From positions 1 to 64,000 of the forward strand of contig DONT01000005.1 of assembly GCA_003513765.1 (NCBI GenBank): DNA of 64,000 nucleotides, given 5' to 3'. Below the pieces are notes generated by a model, which worked only from the letters and a program-made list of their open reading frames with translations, was not told the origin of the DNA and did not search any database. Each line of letters opens with the position of its first letter. Position 1 is the stretch's first letter. Shown here piece by piece: positions 7,836 to 16,662 of this stretch. The position numbers and the translations under genes are program-made. This stretch comes from Jeotgalicoccus sp. Lineage in GTDB: Bacteria; Bacillota; Bacilli; Staphylococcales; Salinicoccaceae.

Positions 7836-7985
7836 ATAGCGCCTGAGCAGTAGACATTTACTGTTGACGAGGAGGACAGCGATCGAACTTTCGGCGGATG
7901 CTGTCCCGGATACTGAAGTATTCGTAAGTGTATCTGTGAAAATTACCGGGTGACCGGTCTGACAAAGCAGATACCCCACAAAACT
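7836..7985 (+). ncRNA. glmS ribozyme (GlcN6P-responsive)
   Basis: A self-cleaving cis-regulatory RNA in the glmS leader. It has the conserved AGCGCC cleavage site (cut expected between A7838 and G7839), TTGACGAGGAGG (7864-7875), ATCGAA followed by TTTCGGCGGATGC (7882-7901), the CCCGG strand, and a 3' P4-like part near 7946-7978 with a GGGTGACC-type loop and GACAAAG. Glucosamine-6-P acts as coenzyme for cleavage, which destabilises glmS mRNA. This is the standard Firmicutes arrangement. Confidence 0.95.
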
Positions 7986-8012
7986 TAAACGAACGTAGAA
8001 GGAGTTTATCTT

Positions 8013-9815
8013 ATGTGCGGAATTGTTGGTTATATTGGAACGGCAGATACGAAGGAAATATTATTAAAAGGGCTTGAAAAGCTGGAGTACCGCGGTTACG
8101 ATTCAGCGGGTATTGCGGTAAAGAATAATAAGGAAACAAAAGTATTTAAAGAAAAAGGCAGAATTGCCGAACTGCGTAAAAAAGTGGACGGAGATTTCGA
8201 GGGAACTATCGGTATCGGCCATACACGCTGGGCCACACACGGTGAACCGAGTGTAGCGAATTCTCACCCGCATCAGAGCACGGATGAGAGATTTACGCTT
8301 GTGCATAACGGTGTGATTGAAAACTATAAGCAGTTAAAAGAAGAGTATTTAAACGATACAAAACTTGTGTCGGATACTGATACGGAAATTATCGTACAGC
8401 TTGTTGCGAAGTTTGCCGCTGAAGGTTCATCGACACTTGAAGCATTTCAAAAGACTTTATCATTACTGCACGGTTCTTACGCAATCGGTCTCTTGGATAA
8501 TGACGATGACCACACGATCTATGCAGCTAAAAATAAATCACCGCTTCTTTTAGGTAAAGGTGACGGCTTCAATGTCATTACATCAGATGCAATGGCGATG
8601 CTTAATTTAACGAATGAATTTGTTGAACTGATGGACGGCGAAATCATTCAGCTGATGGAACACCAAATGATTATCAGAGATATCGAAGGTGCAGAAATCG
8701 AACGTGAATCTTATATCGCGGAAATTGATGCGAGCGACACGGAGCTTGGCACATATCCGCACTACATGATTAAGGAAATCAATGAACAGCCGCAGGTGAT
8801 GCGTAAAATTATTAAAGAATATCAGGATGAGCACGGCGAACTTAAAATCGATCAAAATATAATTAAACAGCTGAATGAAGCGGACCGCTTGTATATCATC
8901 GCAGCAGGTACGAGTTACCACGCCGGACTGATTGGTAAAGAATACTTTGAAAAATGGGCAGGCGTGCCGACAGAAGTACATGTCGCATCTGAGTTTGTCT
9001 ACAATACACCGTTATTATCAGAAAAGCCGCTATTTATCTTTATCTCTCAATCTGGAGAAACTGCAGACAGCCGTGCAGTTCTCGTTGATATTAAAGAAAA
9101 AGGCTACAAATCATTAACGATGACAAATGTGCCGGGATCGACACTGTCGCGTGAAGCGGATGAAACGCTGATACTGCATGCAGGACCGGAAATTGCAGTT
9201 GCATCGACGAAAGCCTATGTGGCGCAGATTGCAGTCCTTGCGATTACAGCAGCAGTGACAGCGAGAGAGCTGAACAAAGTTTCAGATATGAATTTAATGG
9301 CTGAACTTGGGAAAGTTACGACGGCAATTACAGCAGTTATTGAAGATGCTGATAAAATTGAAAAAATCGTTAAGAGCTACTTGGAAACAGCGAGAAATGC
9401 GTTCTTTATCGGCAGAGCCATGGATTACTATGTTGGACTTGAAGGCGCGTTGAAACTGAAAGAAATATCGTATATCCAGGCGGAAGGATTCGCAGGCGGC
9501 GAACTGAAGCATGGAACGATTGCCTTGATCGAAGAAGGTACACCGGTATTTGCATTGTCGACACAGAATAAAGTCGATTTAAATATTAGAAGCAACGCAC
9601 AAGAAGTAAAAGCGCGTGGTGCGAATGTATGTGTCGTAGCAATGGAAGGACTTGAGCAGGAAGGTGACGCATACGTCATTCCAAGAGTGGATGAAATGCT
9701 GACACCACTTGTCTCAGTTGTCGTCTATCAGCTGATTTCCTACTATGCAGCACTGCACAGAGGAAATGACGTAGACAAACCGCGTAATCTGGCGAAGTCG
9801 GTTACGGTGGAATAG
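8013..9815 (+). CDS. glmS: Glutamine-fructose-6-P aminotransferase (isomerizing)
   Basis: First step of amino-sugar synthesis: fructose-6-P plus glutamine gives glucosamine-6-P. The 600-residue protein starts MCGIVGYIGT, with Cys as the N-terminal nucleophile after Met removal. It has a class II glutaminase domain (about 1-230; RGYDSAG, HTRWATHG) and two SIS sugar-isomerase domains (SQSGETADSRAVL; GRAMDYYVGLEGALKLKEISY). The C-terminus PRNLAKSVTVE carries the conserved closing residues. AGAAGGAG precedes the ATG. Its product feeds GlmM, encoded 1.7 kb upstream, and represses it through the ribozyme. Confidence 0.97.
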   Translation: MCGIVGYIGTADTKEILLKGLEKLEYRGYDSAGIAVKNNKETKVFKEKGRIAELRKKVDGDFEGTIGIGHTRWATHGEPSVANSHPHQSTDERFTLVHNGVIENYKQLKEEYLNDTKLVSDTDTEIIVQLVAKFAAEGSSTLEAFQKTLSLLHGSYAIGLLDNDDDHTIYAAKNKSPLLLGKGDGFNVITSDAMAMLNLTNEFVELMDGEIIQLMEHQMIIRDIEGAEIERESYIAEIDASDTELGTYPHYMIKEINEQPQVMRKIIKEYQDEHGELKIDQNIIKQLNEADRLYIIAAGTSYHAGLIGKEYFEKWAGVPTEVHVASEFVYNTPLLSEKPLFIFISQSGETADSRAVLVDIKEKGYKSLTMTNVPGSTLSREADETLILHAGPEIAVASTKAYVAQIAVLAITAAVTARELNKVSDMNLMAELGKVTTAITAVIEDADKIEKIVKSYLETARNAFFIGRAMDYYVGLEGALKLKEISYIQAEGFAGGELKHGTIALIEEGTPVFALSTQNKVDLNIRSNAQEVKARGANVCVVAMEGLEQEGDAYVIPRVDEMLTPLVSVVVYQLISYYAALHRGNDVDKPRNLAKSVTVE

Positions 9816-9835
9816 AGTAGTGAAGAACCTGAAAG

Positions 9836-9871
9836 ACCCCTTTGAACTGTAAAGTTTAAAGGGGATTTTTG
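9836..9871 (+). terminator. Terminator of glmS
   Basis: ACCCCTTTgAACT pairs with AGTTTAAAGGGG, followed by ATTTTTGTT. Confidence 0.85.
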
Positions 9872-9915
9872 TTAGACTCAGGTTGTATAGTAGATACTTT
9901 TCGTCATCTCTTGCT

Positions 9916-9975
9916 TCATATGTGTTCTAAATTTCTGGGACTGTTATGACACCGGCTCATATGTGTTCCAGCCCC
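9916..9975 (-). repeat. 41-bp tandem array H (about 1.5 units)
   Basis: TCATATGTGTTC recurs at 9916 and 9957, 41 bp apart. On the minus strand the unit is arm CATATGA, loop GCCGGTG, arm TCATAAC and core AGTCCCAGAAATTTAGAACA. The core shares TCCCAG-N3-TTT-N-GAA with array G at 30.4 kb. It lies between the convergent 3' ends of glmS and the next gene. Confidence 0.65.
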
Positions 9976-9981
9976 AATTTT

Positions 9982-10605
9982 TTAATAAGCTATTCCAACC
10001 CTGGACTTAATATACTCATCACTCTCAATTTGCTTATACACAAACTCTGCTGTGTCTCCAACTGTAATCTTCTTGCCGTCTTCAGGCAGGAAGTCACGTT
10101 CTTCACGGTGCTCACCAACCGCTTCACCGTCCGGCAGGTAAGTCGGGCAGACAACTGTCCAGTCGAGATCGGACTTTTCAAGCAGCAGGTAAGTCTTATG
10201 GTGTTCTTCTGCTGCGCGTGTTAATTTGCGTTTTGACTCGCTGGATTGATAGCGCAGCACGTCAGGCTCGACCCTGCTGTTCAGTATTCCTGCAGTACCA
10301 ATCGTCACAATCCGTTTAATACCTTCAGCGTTCATAGCGTCAATAATCAGCGGCATGCTTTTTGTCAGTGTATCGGCCCCGTCTGTATTTAACGCACTGA
10401 TTACCACATCAGCACCTTTCATGGCGTGTTTTACATCTTCTTTAACAGTCACGTCACCTTTTATAATCGATAAATTTTCATCATTAATTGATACCTTTTC
10501 AGGTGTCCGTACAAGTGCGGTCACCTGGTGTTTATCTCCCAAAGCCAGCTGTGCAATCTCACTGCCGGCTCTGCCTGTCATTCCTAAAAGTAAAATATTC
10601 ATCAT
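9982..10605 (-). CDS. NAD(P)H-binding atypical SDR (YwnB-like)
   Basis: A 207-residue Rossmann-fold protein starting MMNILLLGMTGRAGSEIAQL, with the GxxGxxG dinucleotide motif of atypical short-chain dehydrogenases. It lacks the classical Tyr-x-x-x-Lys pair, so it is more likely an NmrA/YwnB-type NAD(P)H-binding protein than a classical reductase. The start at 10605 follows AGAAAGGG; the longer upstream frame has no ribosome site. It is single and convergent with glmS. A distant paralogue lies at 29140. Confidence 0.75.
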   Translation of the reverse strand: MMNILLLGMTGRAGSEIAQLALGDKHQVTALVRTPEKVSINDENLSIIKGDVTVKEDVKHAMKGADVVISALNTDGADTLTKSMPLIIDAMNAEGIKRIVTIGTAGILNSRVEPDVLRYQSSESKRKLTRAAEEHHKTYLLLEKSDLDWTVVCPTYLPDGEAVGEHREERDFLPEDGKKITVGDTAEFVYKQIESDEYIKSRVGIAY

Positions 10606-10800
10606 AGCAACCCTTTCTAAGACTCTTCTTATATAAATAATATCATTATTTTTTCTTATCATTATGTATACTGTTTATAACTTTTGCACAAAAGAAATCG
10701 TTATATATAACATCAGACTGGCAATATACCCCAAAAGTCACTATAATAAACGATGTATGGAAAAATAATCAGAAAATCTGAAAACAGCAATAATGATTTC

Positions 10801-10814
10801 TGAAAGCGCTGTAT
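10801..10814 (+). promoter_or_regulatory. cre-like site upstream of gcvPA
   Basis: TGAAAGCGCTGTAT matches the CcpA operator well in its left half. It lies in the 347-bp gap before gcvPA. Further on, TGGTAGTAT (10873-10881) could be an extended -10. The gap holds no tandem aptamer of the glycine-riboswitch type that I can see, and no gcvT. Confidence 0.45.
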
Positions 10815-10952
10815 AAATTCAGTGTTTTCCATATGAGCTCTGCTGCTAAATTGATTATTTATTTAGTTCGATATGGTAGTATAGAGTGTGGAAATAAAAT
10901 AATAATAGTAAATTATTATATTATAAATGTGAAGAACAGGGAGGAAATTGTA

Positions 10953-12305
10953 ATGGATTTTCGTTATTTACCAGCTACTGAAGCTGATAAAACACAGATG
11001 TTAGAAAAGATCGGTGCAAAATCCACAGACGAGCTTTTTCAAGATATTCCTGAAAAAGTTAGACTGGACAGAAAATTAAATCTGAAAGAACCAACTAGTG
11101 AGTACGAACTTAAAAAAGAAATGACTGCAATGGCTGCTAAAAACGCAAACCTGCAGGATTACAGTTCATTTTTAGGTGCTGGGGTATACGATCACTTTAT
11201 CCCGTCAGTAGTTGACCATGTTATTTCAAGACAAGAATTTTATACTTCTTACACGCCTTACCAGCCGGAAATGACACAGGGTGAACTTCAAGCTATGTTT
11301 GAGTTCCAGACTATGGTTTCTGAAATTACTGGTATGCCTATCGTAAACTCTTCATTATATGACGGCGGAACTGCTGTTGTAGAAGCAATGTACTTAAGCA
11401 ACGTTCAAACTAAGAAGAAAAAAATCTTAGTATCTGAAGCATTGCACCCTGAGTACCGTCAATTAGTTAAGACTGCATCTAAAGGTAAAGGCCTTGAGAT
11501 TGTTGAAATCGGTTTAACTGACGGGAAAACTGACTTAGCACAACTTGAAAAAGAAATTGATGAAGATACAGCTTCAGTTATCGTTCAATACCCTAACTTC
11601 TTAGGCCAGATTGAACCGCTTGATAAAATAAATGAATTAATTAAAGCACAGCCTAAAACAATGATGGTTGTTTCAAGTAACCCGTTAGCATTAGGCTACT
11701 TAACTCCGCCTTCAGAATTCGGCGCTGATATCGTTGTTGGTGATACACAAGTATTTGGTATCCCTGCACAGCTTGGCGGACCGCACTGTGGTTACTTCGC
11801 TACAACTGAAAAGTTAATGCGTAAAGTACCTGGACGTTTCGTTGGTGAAACAGTTGACGAAGACGGCCAGCGCGGCTACGTTCTAGCACTTCAAACGAGA
11901 GAACAGCACATTAGACGTGAAAAAGCGACATCAAACATCACGTCTAACCAGGCATTAAACGCAGTAGCAAGTTCAGCTGCAATGAGTGCACTTGGTAAGA
12001 ACGGTGTTAAAGACATGTCTAAATTAAACATGCAAAAAGCAAGATATACTCAGAAACAGCTTGAAGAAGCTGGTTTACCAGCAGCATTCAAAGGATCATT
12101 CTTCAACGAATTCGTAGTTAAGCTTTCACAGCCTGTTAAAGAGGTTAACGAGAAGTTATTCGATAAAGGCATTGTCGGCGGATTTGACCTTGGTATCATT
12201 TACCCTGAGTTCGAAAATCACATGCTGATTGCAACGACAGAAATCCGTTCGAAAGAAGAAATCGATGCATTTGTTAAAGAATTGGGGGATATCAACAATG
12301 GCTAA
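10953..12305 (+). CDS. gcvPA: Glycine dehydrogenase (decarboxylating) subunit 1
   Basis: N-terminal half of the split P-protein of the glycine cleavage system, which decarboxylates glycine and passes the aminomethyl group to lipoyl-GcvH. The 450-residue protein has the family hallmarks MDFRYLPATEADK, FLGAGVYDHFIPSVV, YTPYQPEMTQGELQ and the conserved GGPHCGYFA. The start ATG at 10953 follows AGGGAGG; a longer frame from 10833 has no ribosome site. It overlaps gcvPB by 8 bases. In Staphylococcus gcvT sits directly upstream; here it is absent. Confidence 0.95.
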   Translation: MDFRYLPATEADKTQMLEKIGAKSTDELFQDIPEKVRLDRKLNLKEPTSEYELKKEMTAMAAKNANLQDYSSFLGAGVYDHFIPSVVDHVISRQEFYTSYTPYQPEMTQGELQAMFEFQTMVSEITGMPIVNSSLYDGGTAVVEAMYLSNVQTKKKKILVSEALHPEYRQLVKTASKGKGLEIVEIGLTDGKTDLAQLEKEIDEDTASVIVQYPNFLGQIEPLDKINELIKAQPKTMMVVSSNPLALGYLTPPSEFGADIVVGDTQVFGIPAQLGGPHCGYFATTEKLMRKVPGRFVGETVDEDGQRGYVLALQTREQHIRREKATSNITSNQALNAVASSAAMSALGKNGVKDMSKLNMQKARYTQKQLEEAGLPAAFKGSFFNEFVVKLSQPVKEVNEKLFDKGIVGGFDLGIIYPEFENHMLIATTEIRSKEEIDAFVKELGDINNG

Positions 12306-13764
12306 TGAAAACTTTCCATTAATTTTTGAACGCAGTAAAGAAGGCAGAGTAGGTTATAACCTTCCTGCACTTGATGTACCAGAAGTTAATTTAGAAGAAG
12401 AAATTGGTGCTGATTTCGTTCGTAAAGTAGATGCAAATCTTCCGGAAGTTGATGAACTGGAATTAATGCGTCACTACACTGGATTATCGAACCGTAACTT
12501 CGGTATCCACACAGGATTCTATCCTTTAGGATCATGTACGATGAAATACAACCCTGTAATTAACGAAGATGTCGTTAGATTACCAGGATTCAGCCACATT
12601 CATCCGTATCAGGATACTAGAACTATCCAGGGTGCTTTAGAGTTAATGTATGATCTTCAAGTACACCTTGAAGAAATTACAGGAATGGACGAAATCACTT
12701 TACAGCCGGCTGCCGGTTCACAAGGTGAATGGACTGCACTTATGGTATTCAAAGCTTTCCACGAAGCTAACGGAGAGTCACACCGTAATGAAGTTATCGT
12801 TCCTGACTCAGCACACGGTACGAACCCTGCGTCTGCAGCAATTGCAGGATTCAAAATTGTTGAGGTTAAATCGAATGATAAAGGTTTAGTTGACGTTGAA
12901 GACCTTAAGAAAGTTGTTAACGAAAATACTGCAGCACTTATGCTGACAAACCCGAACACATTAGGTTTATTTGAAACACAAATTCTTGAAATGTCAGAAA
13001 TCATCCATGAAGCGGGCGGTAAAATGTACTATGATGGTGCAAACCTTAACGCTATTATGGGTTACGCACGTCCTGGAGACATGGGCTTTGATGCAGTTCA
13101 CCTTAACTTACACAAAACATTCACTGGCCCGCACGGCGGTGGCGGACCTGGTTCAGGCCCAATCGGTGTAACTGATGAGCTTGCTCCATACCTTCCAAAA
13201 CCAGTTGTACGTGAAGAAAACGGTGTATACGAGTTAGATTACGACCGTCCACAGTCAATCGGTATGGTTAAAAACTTCTACGGTAACTTTGGAATTAACG
13301 TCCGTGCCTACACGTACATCCGTACATTAGGTGCTGAAGGACTTAAGAAAGCAAGTGAGCTTGCTGTACTTAATGCGAACTACATTATGCGCAGCCTGCA
13401 GGAGAAATACGAACTTCCGTTCACACAGCACTGTAAACACGAATTCGTTATCTCTGGTAATAAACAGAAAGCACAGGGAGTTAGAACATCAGATATCGCT
13501 AAGCGCCTGATGGACTTTGATATCCACCCGCCAACTGTTTACTTCCCGCTCATTGTAGAAGAAGCACTTATGATCGAGCCAACTGAGACAGAGTCTAAAG
13601 AAACTCTTGATCACTTTATCGATACAATGCTTCAAATTGCTGATGAAGCAGAGAATAATCCTGATATTATTCATTCAGCGCCACACAAAACACCGGTTAA
13701 ACGTTTAGATGAAACTAGAGCTTCACGTAAACCTGTTTTCCGCTGGAATAAAGAAGAGAAATAA
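12298..13764 (+). CDS. gcvPB: Glycine dehydrogenase (decarboxylating) subunit 2
   Basis: C-terminal, PLP-binding half of the P-protein and obligate partner of GcvPA. The 488-residue protein carries LNLHKTFTGPHGGGGPGSGP, with the PLP lysine at about residue 273. The N-terminal part has GFYPLGSCTMKYNP, as expected. The ATG at 12298 lies within the end of gcvPA, eight bases overlapping, with GGGGGAT as ribosome site, so the subunits are probably made in equal amounts by translational coupling. Confidence 0.95.
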   Translation: MANENFPLIFERSKEGRVGYNLPALDVPEVNLEEEIGADFVRKVDANLPEVDELELMRHYTGLSNRNFGIHTGFYPLGSCTMKYNPVINEDVVRLPGFSHIHPYQDTRTIQGALELMYDLQVHLEEITGMDEITLQPAAGSQGEWTALMVFKAFHEANGESHRNEVIVPDSAHGTNPASAAIAGFKIVEVKSNDKGLVDVEDLKKVVNENTAALMLTNPNTLGLFETQILEMSEIIHEAGGKMYYDGANLNAIMGYARPGDMGFDAVHLNLHKTFTGPHGGGGPGSGPIGVTDELAPYLPKPVVREENGVYELDYDRPQSIGMVKNFYGNFGINVRAYTYIRTLGAEGLKKASELAVLNANYIMRSLQEKYELPFTQHCKHEFVISGNKQKAQGVRTSDIAKRLMDFDIHPPTVYFPLIVEEALMIEPTETESKETLDHFIDTMLQIADEAENNPDIIHSAPHKTPVKRLDETRASRKPVFRWNKEEK

Positions 13765-13776
13765 AACTTTTAGAAT

Positions 13777-13820
13777 CCCTGTACCAGGTACATTTAATGT
13801 ATTTGGTCCAGGGTTTTATT
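13777..13820 (+). terminator. Terminator of gcvPA-gcvPB
   Basis: CCCTG pairs with CAGGG around an imperfect inner stem (GTACC, GGTAC, GTATTTGGTC), followed by TTTTATTTAT. The stem is weaker than others here. Confidence 0.6.
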
Positions 13821-13959
13821 TATAGTGCGCTGATTCACAATGTCACGAATTAATCATATTTCATGAAAAAAATTTTCTTGTGAGCCGCTTTTTACATGCT
13901 TCAAAAATGAATGTGCGATAGAATGACGAACAAGTAAGTAATCAAAGGAGAATTACAAA

Positions 13960-14724
13960 ATGAAAAAGTGGTTATCGAGTTTAACAATAATTGGGTCATT
14001 GCTGCTGCTGACAGCATGCAATGGCGATGAAGAAACAGCAACAGAAGATACTGGCAGTGCCGAAGAAGCAGCGGCTCCTGAATCAGGTGCTGCGGCAGAA
14101 CAGCCGGAAATGCCTGAACCGGATTTAGAAGGCGTACCTGATGTTGTTGCTGAAGTAAATGGCACAGAAATTGAAAAAGCAGAATTTGAAGAAGCATATA
14201 ATATGCAATTCCAGCAAATGGCGATGATGTCTCAGATGTCCGGTGAAGAATTGAATCAGGACGATCTTAAAAAACAAGTCGCAGACGGATTGGTATCACA
14301 GGAGTTATTAATTCAGGAAGCGGATAACCGTGAGATTGAAGTGACTGAAGAAGATACTAATGGTGTCCTTGACAGCTTAGTAGAACAAAACGGTATGGAA
14401 TCACAGGACGATCTGTTCGCAGCATTTGAAGAACAAGGTATGCCTAAAGATGAAGTCATGTCACAGGTAGATATGCAGGTCAAAATTGATAAACTGATTG
14501 CAGAAGAAGCAGGCGACATTGAACCGTCTAAAGAGGAAATGCAGGAAATTTACGATGCTCAGGTCGCTCAGATGGAACAAATGGAAACTGAAGAAGAGCC
14601 GCCATCATTCGAAGAAATGGAACCTCAGCTTAAAGAACAGGTAGTAATGCAAAAAGAAAGCGAAGCAGCACAAACGTTAGTTGCTGACCTTAAAGAAAGT
14701 GCAGATGTAACAATGCACCTGTAA
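13960..14724 (+). CDS. SurA/PrsA-N-like lipoprotein without a rotamase domain
   Basis: A 254-residue lipoprotein: signal peptide 1-19, lipobox LLTAC with the lipidated Cys20, then an acidic Ala/Glu/Pro-rich linker to about residue 65. From VVAEVNGTEIEKAEFEEAY onward it resembles the N-terminal chaperone part of SurA/PrsA, a helical domain rich in Met and Gln. The parvulin peptidyl-prolyl isomerase domain of PrsA is missing. It probably acts as a foldase-like chaperone at the outer face of the membrane, which is inference from the fold. It is single, with RBS AAAGGAG and its own terminator. Confidence 0.7.
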   Translation: MKKWLSSLTIIGSLLLLTACNGDEETATEDTGSAEEAAAPESGAAAEQPEMPEPDLEGVPDVVAEVNGTEIEKAEFEEAYNMQFQQMAMMSQMSGEELNQDDLKKQVADGLVSQELLIQEADNREIEVTEEDTNGVLDSLVEQNGMESQDDLFAAFEEQGMPKDEVMSQVDMQVKIDKLIAEEAGDIEPSKEEMQEIYDAQVAQMEQMETEEEPPSFEEMEPQLKEQVVMQKESEAAQTLVADLKESADVTMHL

Positions 14725-14732
14725 TAATGAGT

Positions 14733-14770
14733 AAAGACTTATGGAATTAAGAATTCCATAAGTCTTTTTT
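14733..14770. terminator. Bidirectional terminator
   Basis: AAAGACTTATGGAATT pairs with AATTCCATAAGTCTTT around AAG, with T-rich tails on both strands. It serves the lipoprotein gene and the convergent membrane protein gene. Confidence 0.9.
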
Positions 14771-15190
14771 CTATACCCATAATTTAATTAAAAAACCTAC
14801 TGCAAAGCCGAATATCGCGTGACTGAAAGTCCAGTAAAACCATGAAGAAAAGCTGTCGGAAGCGGGCGGTTTATCCGTAAGCAGACTGAGGAAATAAAGT
14901 GCGGCGCTGCCGGCAGTATAAACAAGGACATACGGCCATATATTCAATTCCCAGCCGAAGGGAATAAGCATGTAGAATAGAACAACCGCACTCGCGATAC
15001 AGGTTGTGTAATGAAAAATAATCCCTGTAATCCATTTATCGCTCCATCTTTTTATGAACGGCATATAATCCATATTATATAAAAGGATTTCAGCTTTGTT
15101 TCCTGTTACAATTCGGATGATTTTTCCGGATGCTGCAAGTATTGCTCCGGCAACGAAACCAATTATTATCAACTTTAATAAAGTTATCAT
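14771..15190 (-). CDS. YagU-like membrane protein (DUF1440)
   Basis: About 139 residues with four predicted membrane segments. It resembles the YagU/DUF1440 family by length, by the conserved region around WITGIIFHYTTCIASA and by the C-terminal FSHAIFGFAVGF. The function is unknown; in enterobacteria the family has been tied to acid resistance. The ATG at 15190 is preferred because GGAG lies seven bases ahead; a frame starting at 15208 is possible. The small membrane protein gene at 15287 lies upstream on the same strand, so they may be cotranscribed. Confidence 0.6.
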   Translation of the reverse strand: MITLLKLIIIGFVAGAILAASGKIIRIVTGNKAEILLYNMDYMPFIKRWSDKWITGIIFHYTTCIASAVVLFYMLIPFGWELNIWPYVLVYTAGSAALYFLSLLTDKPPASDSFSSWFYWTFSHAIFGFAVGFLIKLWV

Positions 15191-15286
15191 CGAAACACTC
15201 CATGTCATTATTTACCTTTTCTATACCCAGGATTTACCGGATATAAAGCTGCCGGACAAATTTAATTTGCCCGGCATTTTAAAGTG

Positions 15287-15442
15287 TTATCTGATAAGCA
15301 TATAGTAAATAACATAGAACCAGCTGAAGATTCCGTGGATAATTGCCCAGAGTATGGACTGATGGAGACTCCATGAAATAGTAACTGCAAGGACTGTGCC
15401 GAAACCGACCCCGGTTTTAACGACTGAAGTGGATTTGCTCAT
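15287..15442 (-). CDS. Small membrane protein (51 residues)
   Basis: A short gene with a strong ribosome site (TAAAGGAGCGATAAT before the ATG at 15442). The protein starts MSKSTSVVKTGVGFG and ends FYVIYYMLIR. A Gly-rich N-terminus is followed by one or two hydrophobic segments with Trp and His (SWSLHQSILWAIIHGIFSW). Proteins of this pattern are common as hypotheticals in Firmicutes. It precedes the YagU-like gene on the same strand. An inverted repeat (GCCGG/CCGGC, 15251-15275) separates them, but it lacks a good T-run on the minus strand. Confidence 0.75.
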   Translation of the reverse strand: MSKSTSVVKTGVGFGTVLAVTISWSLHQSILWAIIHGIFSWFYVIYYMLIR

Positions 15443-15523
15443 ATTATCGCTCCTTTATTGTTGGTATCGATTATTTTGCTTTGAATATATAATATTGTGA
15501 GCTGAATAGCGAGAAATACTGAT

Positions 15524-15834
15524 TTGCTCCGCAATGAAACCTTGTCATTCCCGAGAAAAGCTGTTTGCTCCGCAATGAGCCTCTGTCATTCCCTAGTAAA
15601 GCCGCTTGCTCCGCAATGAGTCCCTGTCATTCCCGAGAAAAGCCGCTTGCTCCGCAATGACACGCTGTCATTCCCGAGAAAAGCCGCTTGCTCCGCAATG
15701 AGCCCCTGTCATTCCCGAGAAAAGCCGCTTGCTCCGCAATGACACGCTGTCATTCCCGAGAAAAGTCGTTTGCTCCGCAATGAAACCCTGTCATTCCCGA
15801 GAAAAGCCGCTTGCTCCGCAATGAAGCGGACAAT
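15524..15834 (+). repeat. 41-bp tandem array B (8 units)
   Basis: TTGCTCCGCAATGA occurs at 15524, 15565, 15606, 15647, 15688, 15729, 15770 and 15811, always 41 bp apart. Unit layout: arm GCAATGA, 7-nt loop, arm TCATTCC, core CGAGAAAAGCCGCTTGCTCC. The loops are the most variable part (AACCTTG, GCCTCTG, GTCCCTG, CACGCTG, GCCCCTG, CACGCTG, AACCCTG). The last unit is cut short and ends at the stop codon of the MerR gene. The array fills most of the 392-bp gap here. Confidence 0.95.
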
Positions 15835-16650
15835 CTAACCTAAAGTTACCGGTATCGTAATCTTCGTCACGTATTTATCGCTGTCATTTACCGAGATGCG
15901 GTCGAGGATGGGTTCTGCATATAAGTAATCGACAGGAGTAAGATTGTTTTCTTCTATAAAATCAAAGATGGCGTCAAATGTTACCGCAACGTTTTCGTAC
16001 TGCCCGGTATGATAGCCGGTGACCCGCATCGTTTTATCTTTTTTTACCAGATGGAGTGCGTCAGTATAATCTGTTTTTGCAAACAGATACTCAAAGCTGT
16101 CGATTTTACGTTGTGCAGCATCATCTATACTCATCATTGCACCAATTGAATATTTTTCATGCAATTCACGCATACATACCTTATAAAAATCTGAAATAGC
16201 GGCCTTGTTTTCCTCCTCATCATAATTCAAAAGAGGTGCACTCAAATACAAATGTTCTTCGGCAGCTTCAGTCAGCACGATTTCACTGAAGTCGGTTTTC
16301 TTCGCTTCTTCAGTAATTAATATTTTCTTTTCTATCGTATTCTGAATGCTAGCAAGGTTATTGATTTTTTCGGAGATCTGCTTCGATTTTTCTGTAAACA
16401 ATTTAATCATCGTATCAGGTGTTGTTACGCTGATAAATTCTTTGATTTCACGAAGCGGCATTTCCATTTCTTTTAATGATTCAATGACATACATCGTATC
16501 AAATTGTGTATACGAGTAATAACGGTATCCCTTCTTATCTTTATGTTCAGGATGAAGCAGGCCGATGTTATCGTAATGAAAGAGTGTCTGCTTTGTCACT
16601 TCGCACAGTTTTGCGAAGTCACCTGTAGTAAAATATATTTCCGATTTCAT
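15835..16650 (-). CDS. MerR-family regulator with effector-binding domain
   Basis: A 271-residue activator of the BmrR type. N-terminal MerR helix-turn-helix and wing (about 1-70: TTGDFAKLCEVTKQTLFHYD, then YRYYSYTQFDTMYVIESLKE), dimerisation coil (about 85-115), and C-terminal GyrI/BmrR-like ligand domain (about 130-270). It should sense a hydrophobic or cationic drug and twist the promoter of the divergent MFS gene. The ATG at 16650 is chosen over the GTG at 16659, which is part of the ribosome site AGAGGTG. Array B abuts its stop codon. Confidence 0.88.
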   Translation of the reverse strand: MKSEIYFTTGDFAKLCEVTKQTLFHYDNIGLLHPEHKDKKGYRYYSYTQFDTMYVIESLKEMEMPLREIKEFISVTTPDTMIKLFTEKSKQISEKINNLASIQNTIEKKILITEEAKKTDFSEIVLTEAAEEHLYLSAPLLNYDEEENKAAISDFYKVCMRELHEKYSIGAMMSIDDAAQRKIDSFEYLFAKTDYTDALHLVKKDKTMRVTGYHTGQYENVAVTFDAIFDFIEENNLTPVDYLYAEPILDRISVNDSDKYVTKITIPVTLG

Positions 16651-16662
16651 AGTGCTCACCTC

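Noticed and set aside
10606..10952. Glycine riboswitch before gcvPA
   Set aside because: No tandem aptamer with the conserved GGAGAG-type cores was found by eye; a covariance search would settle it.
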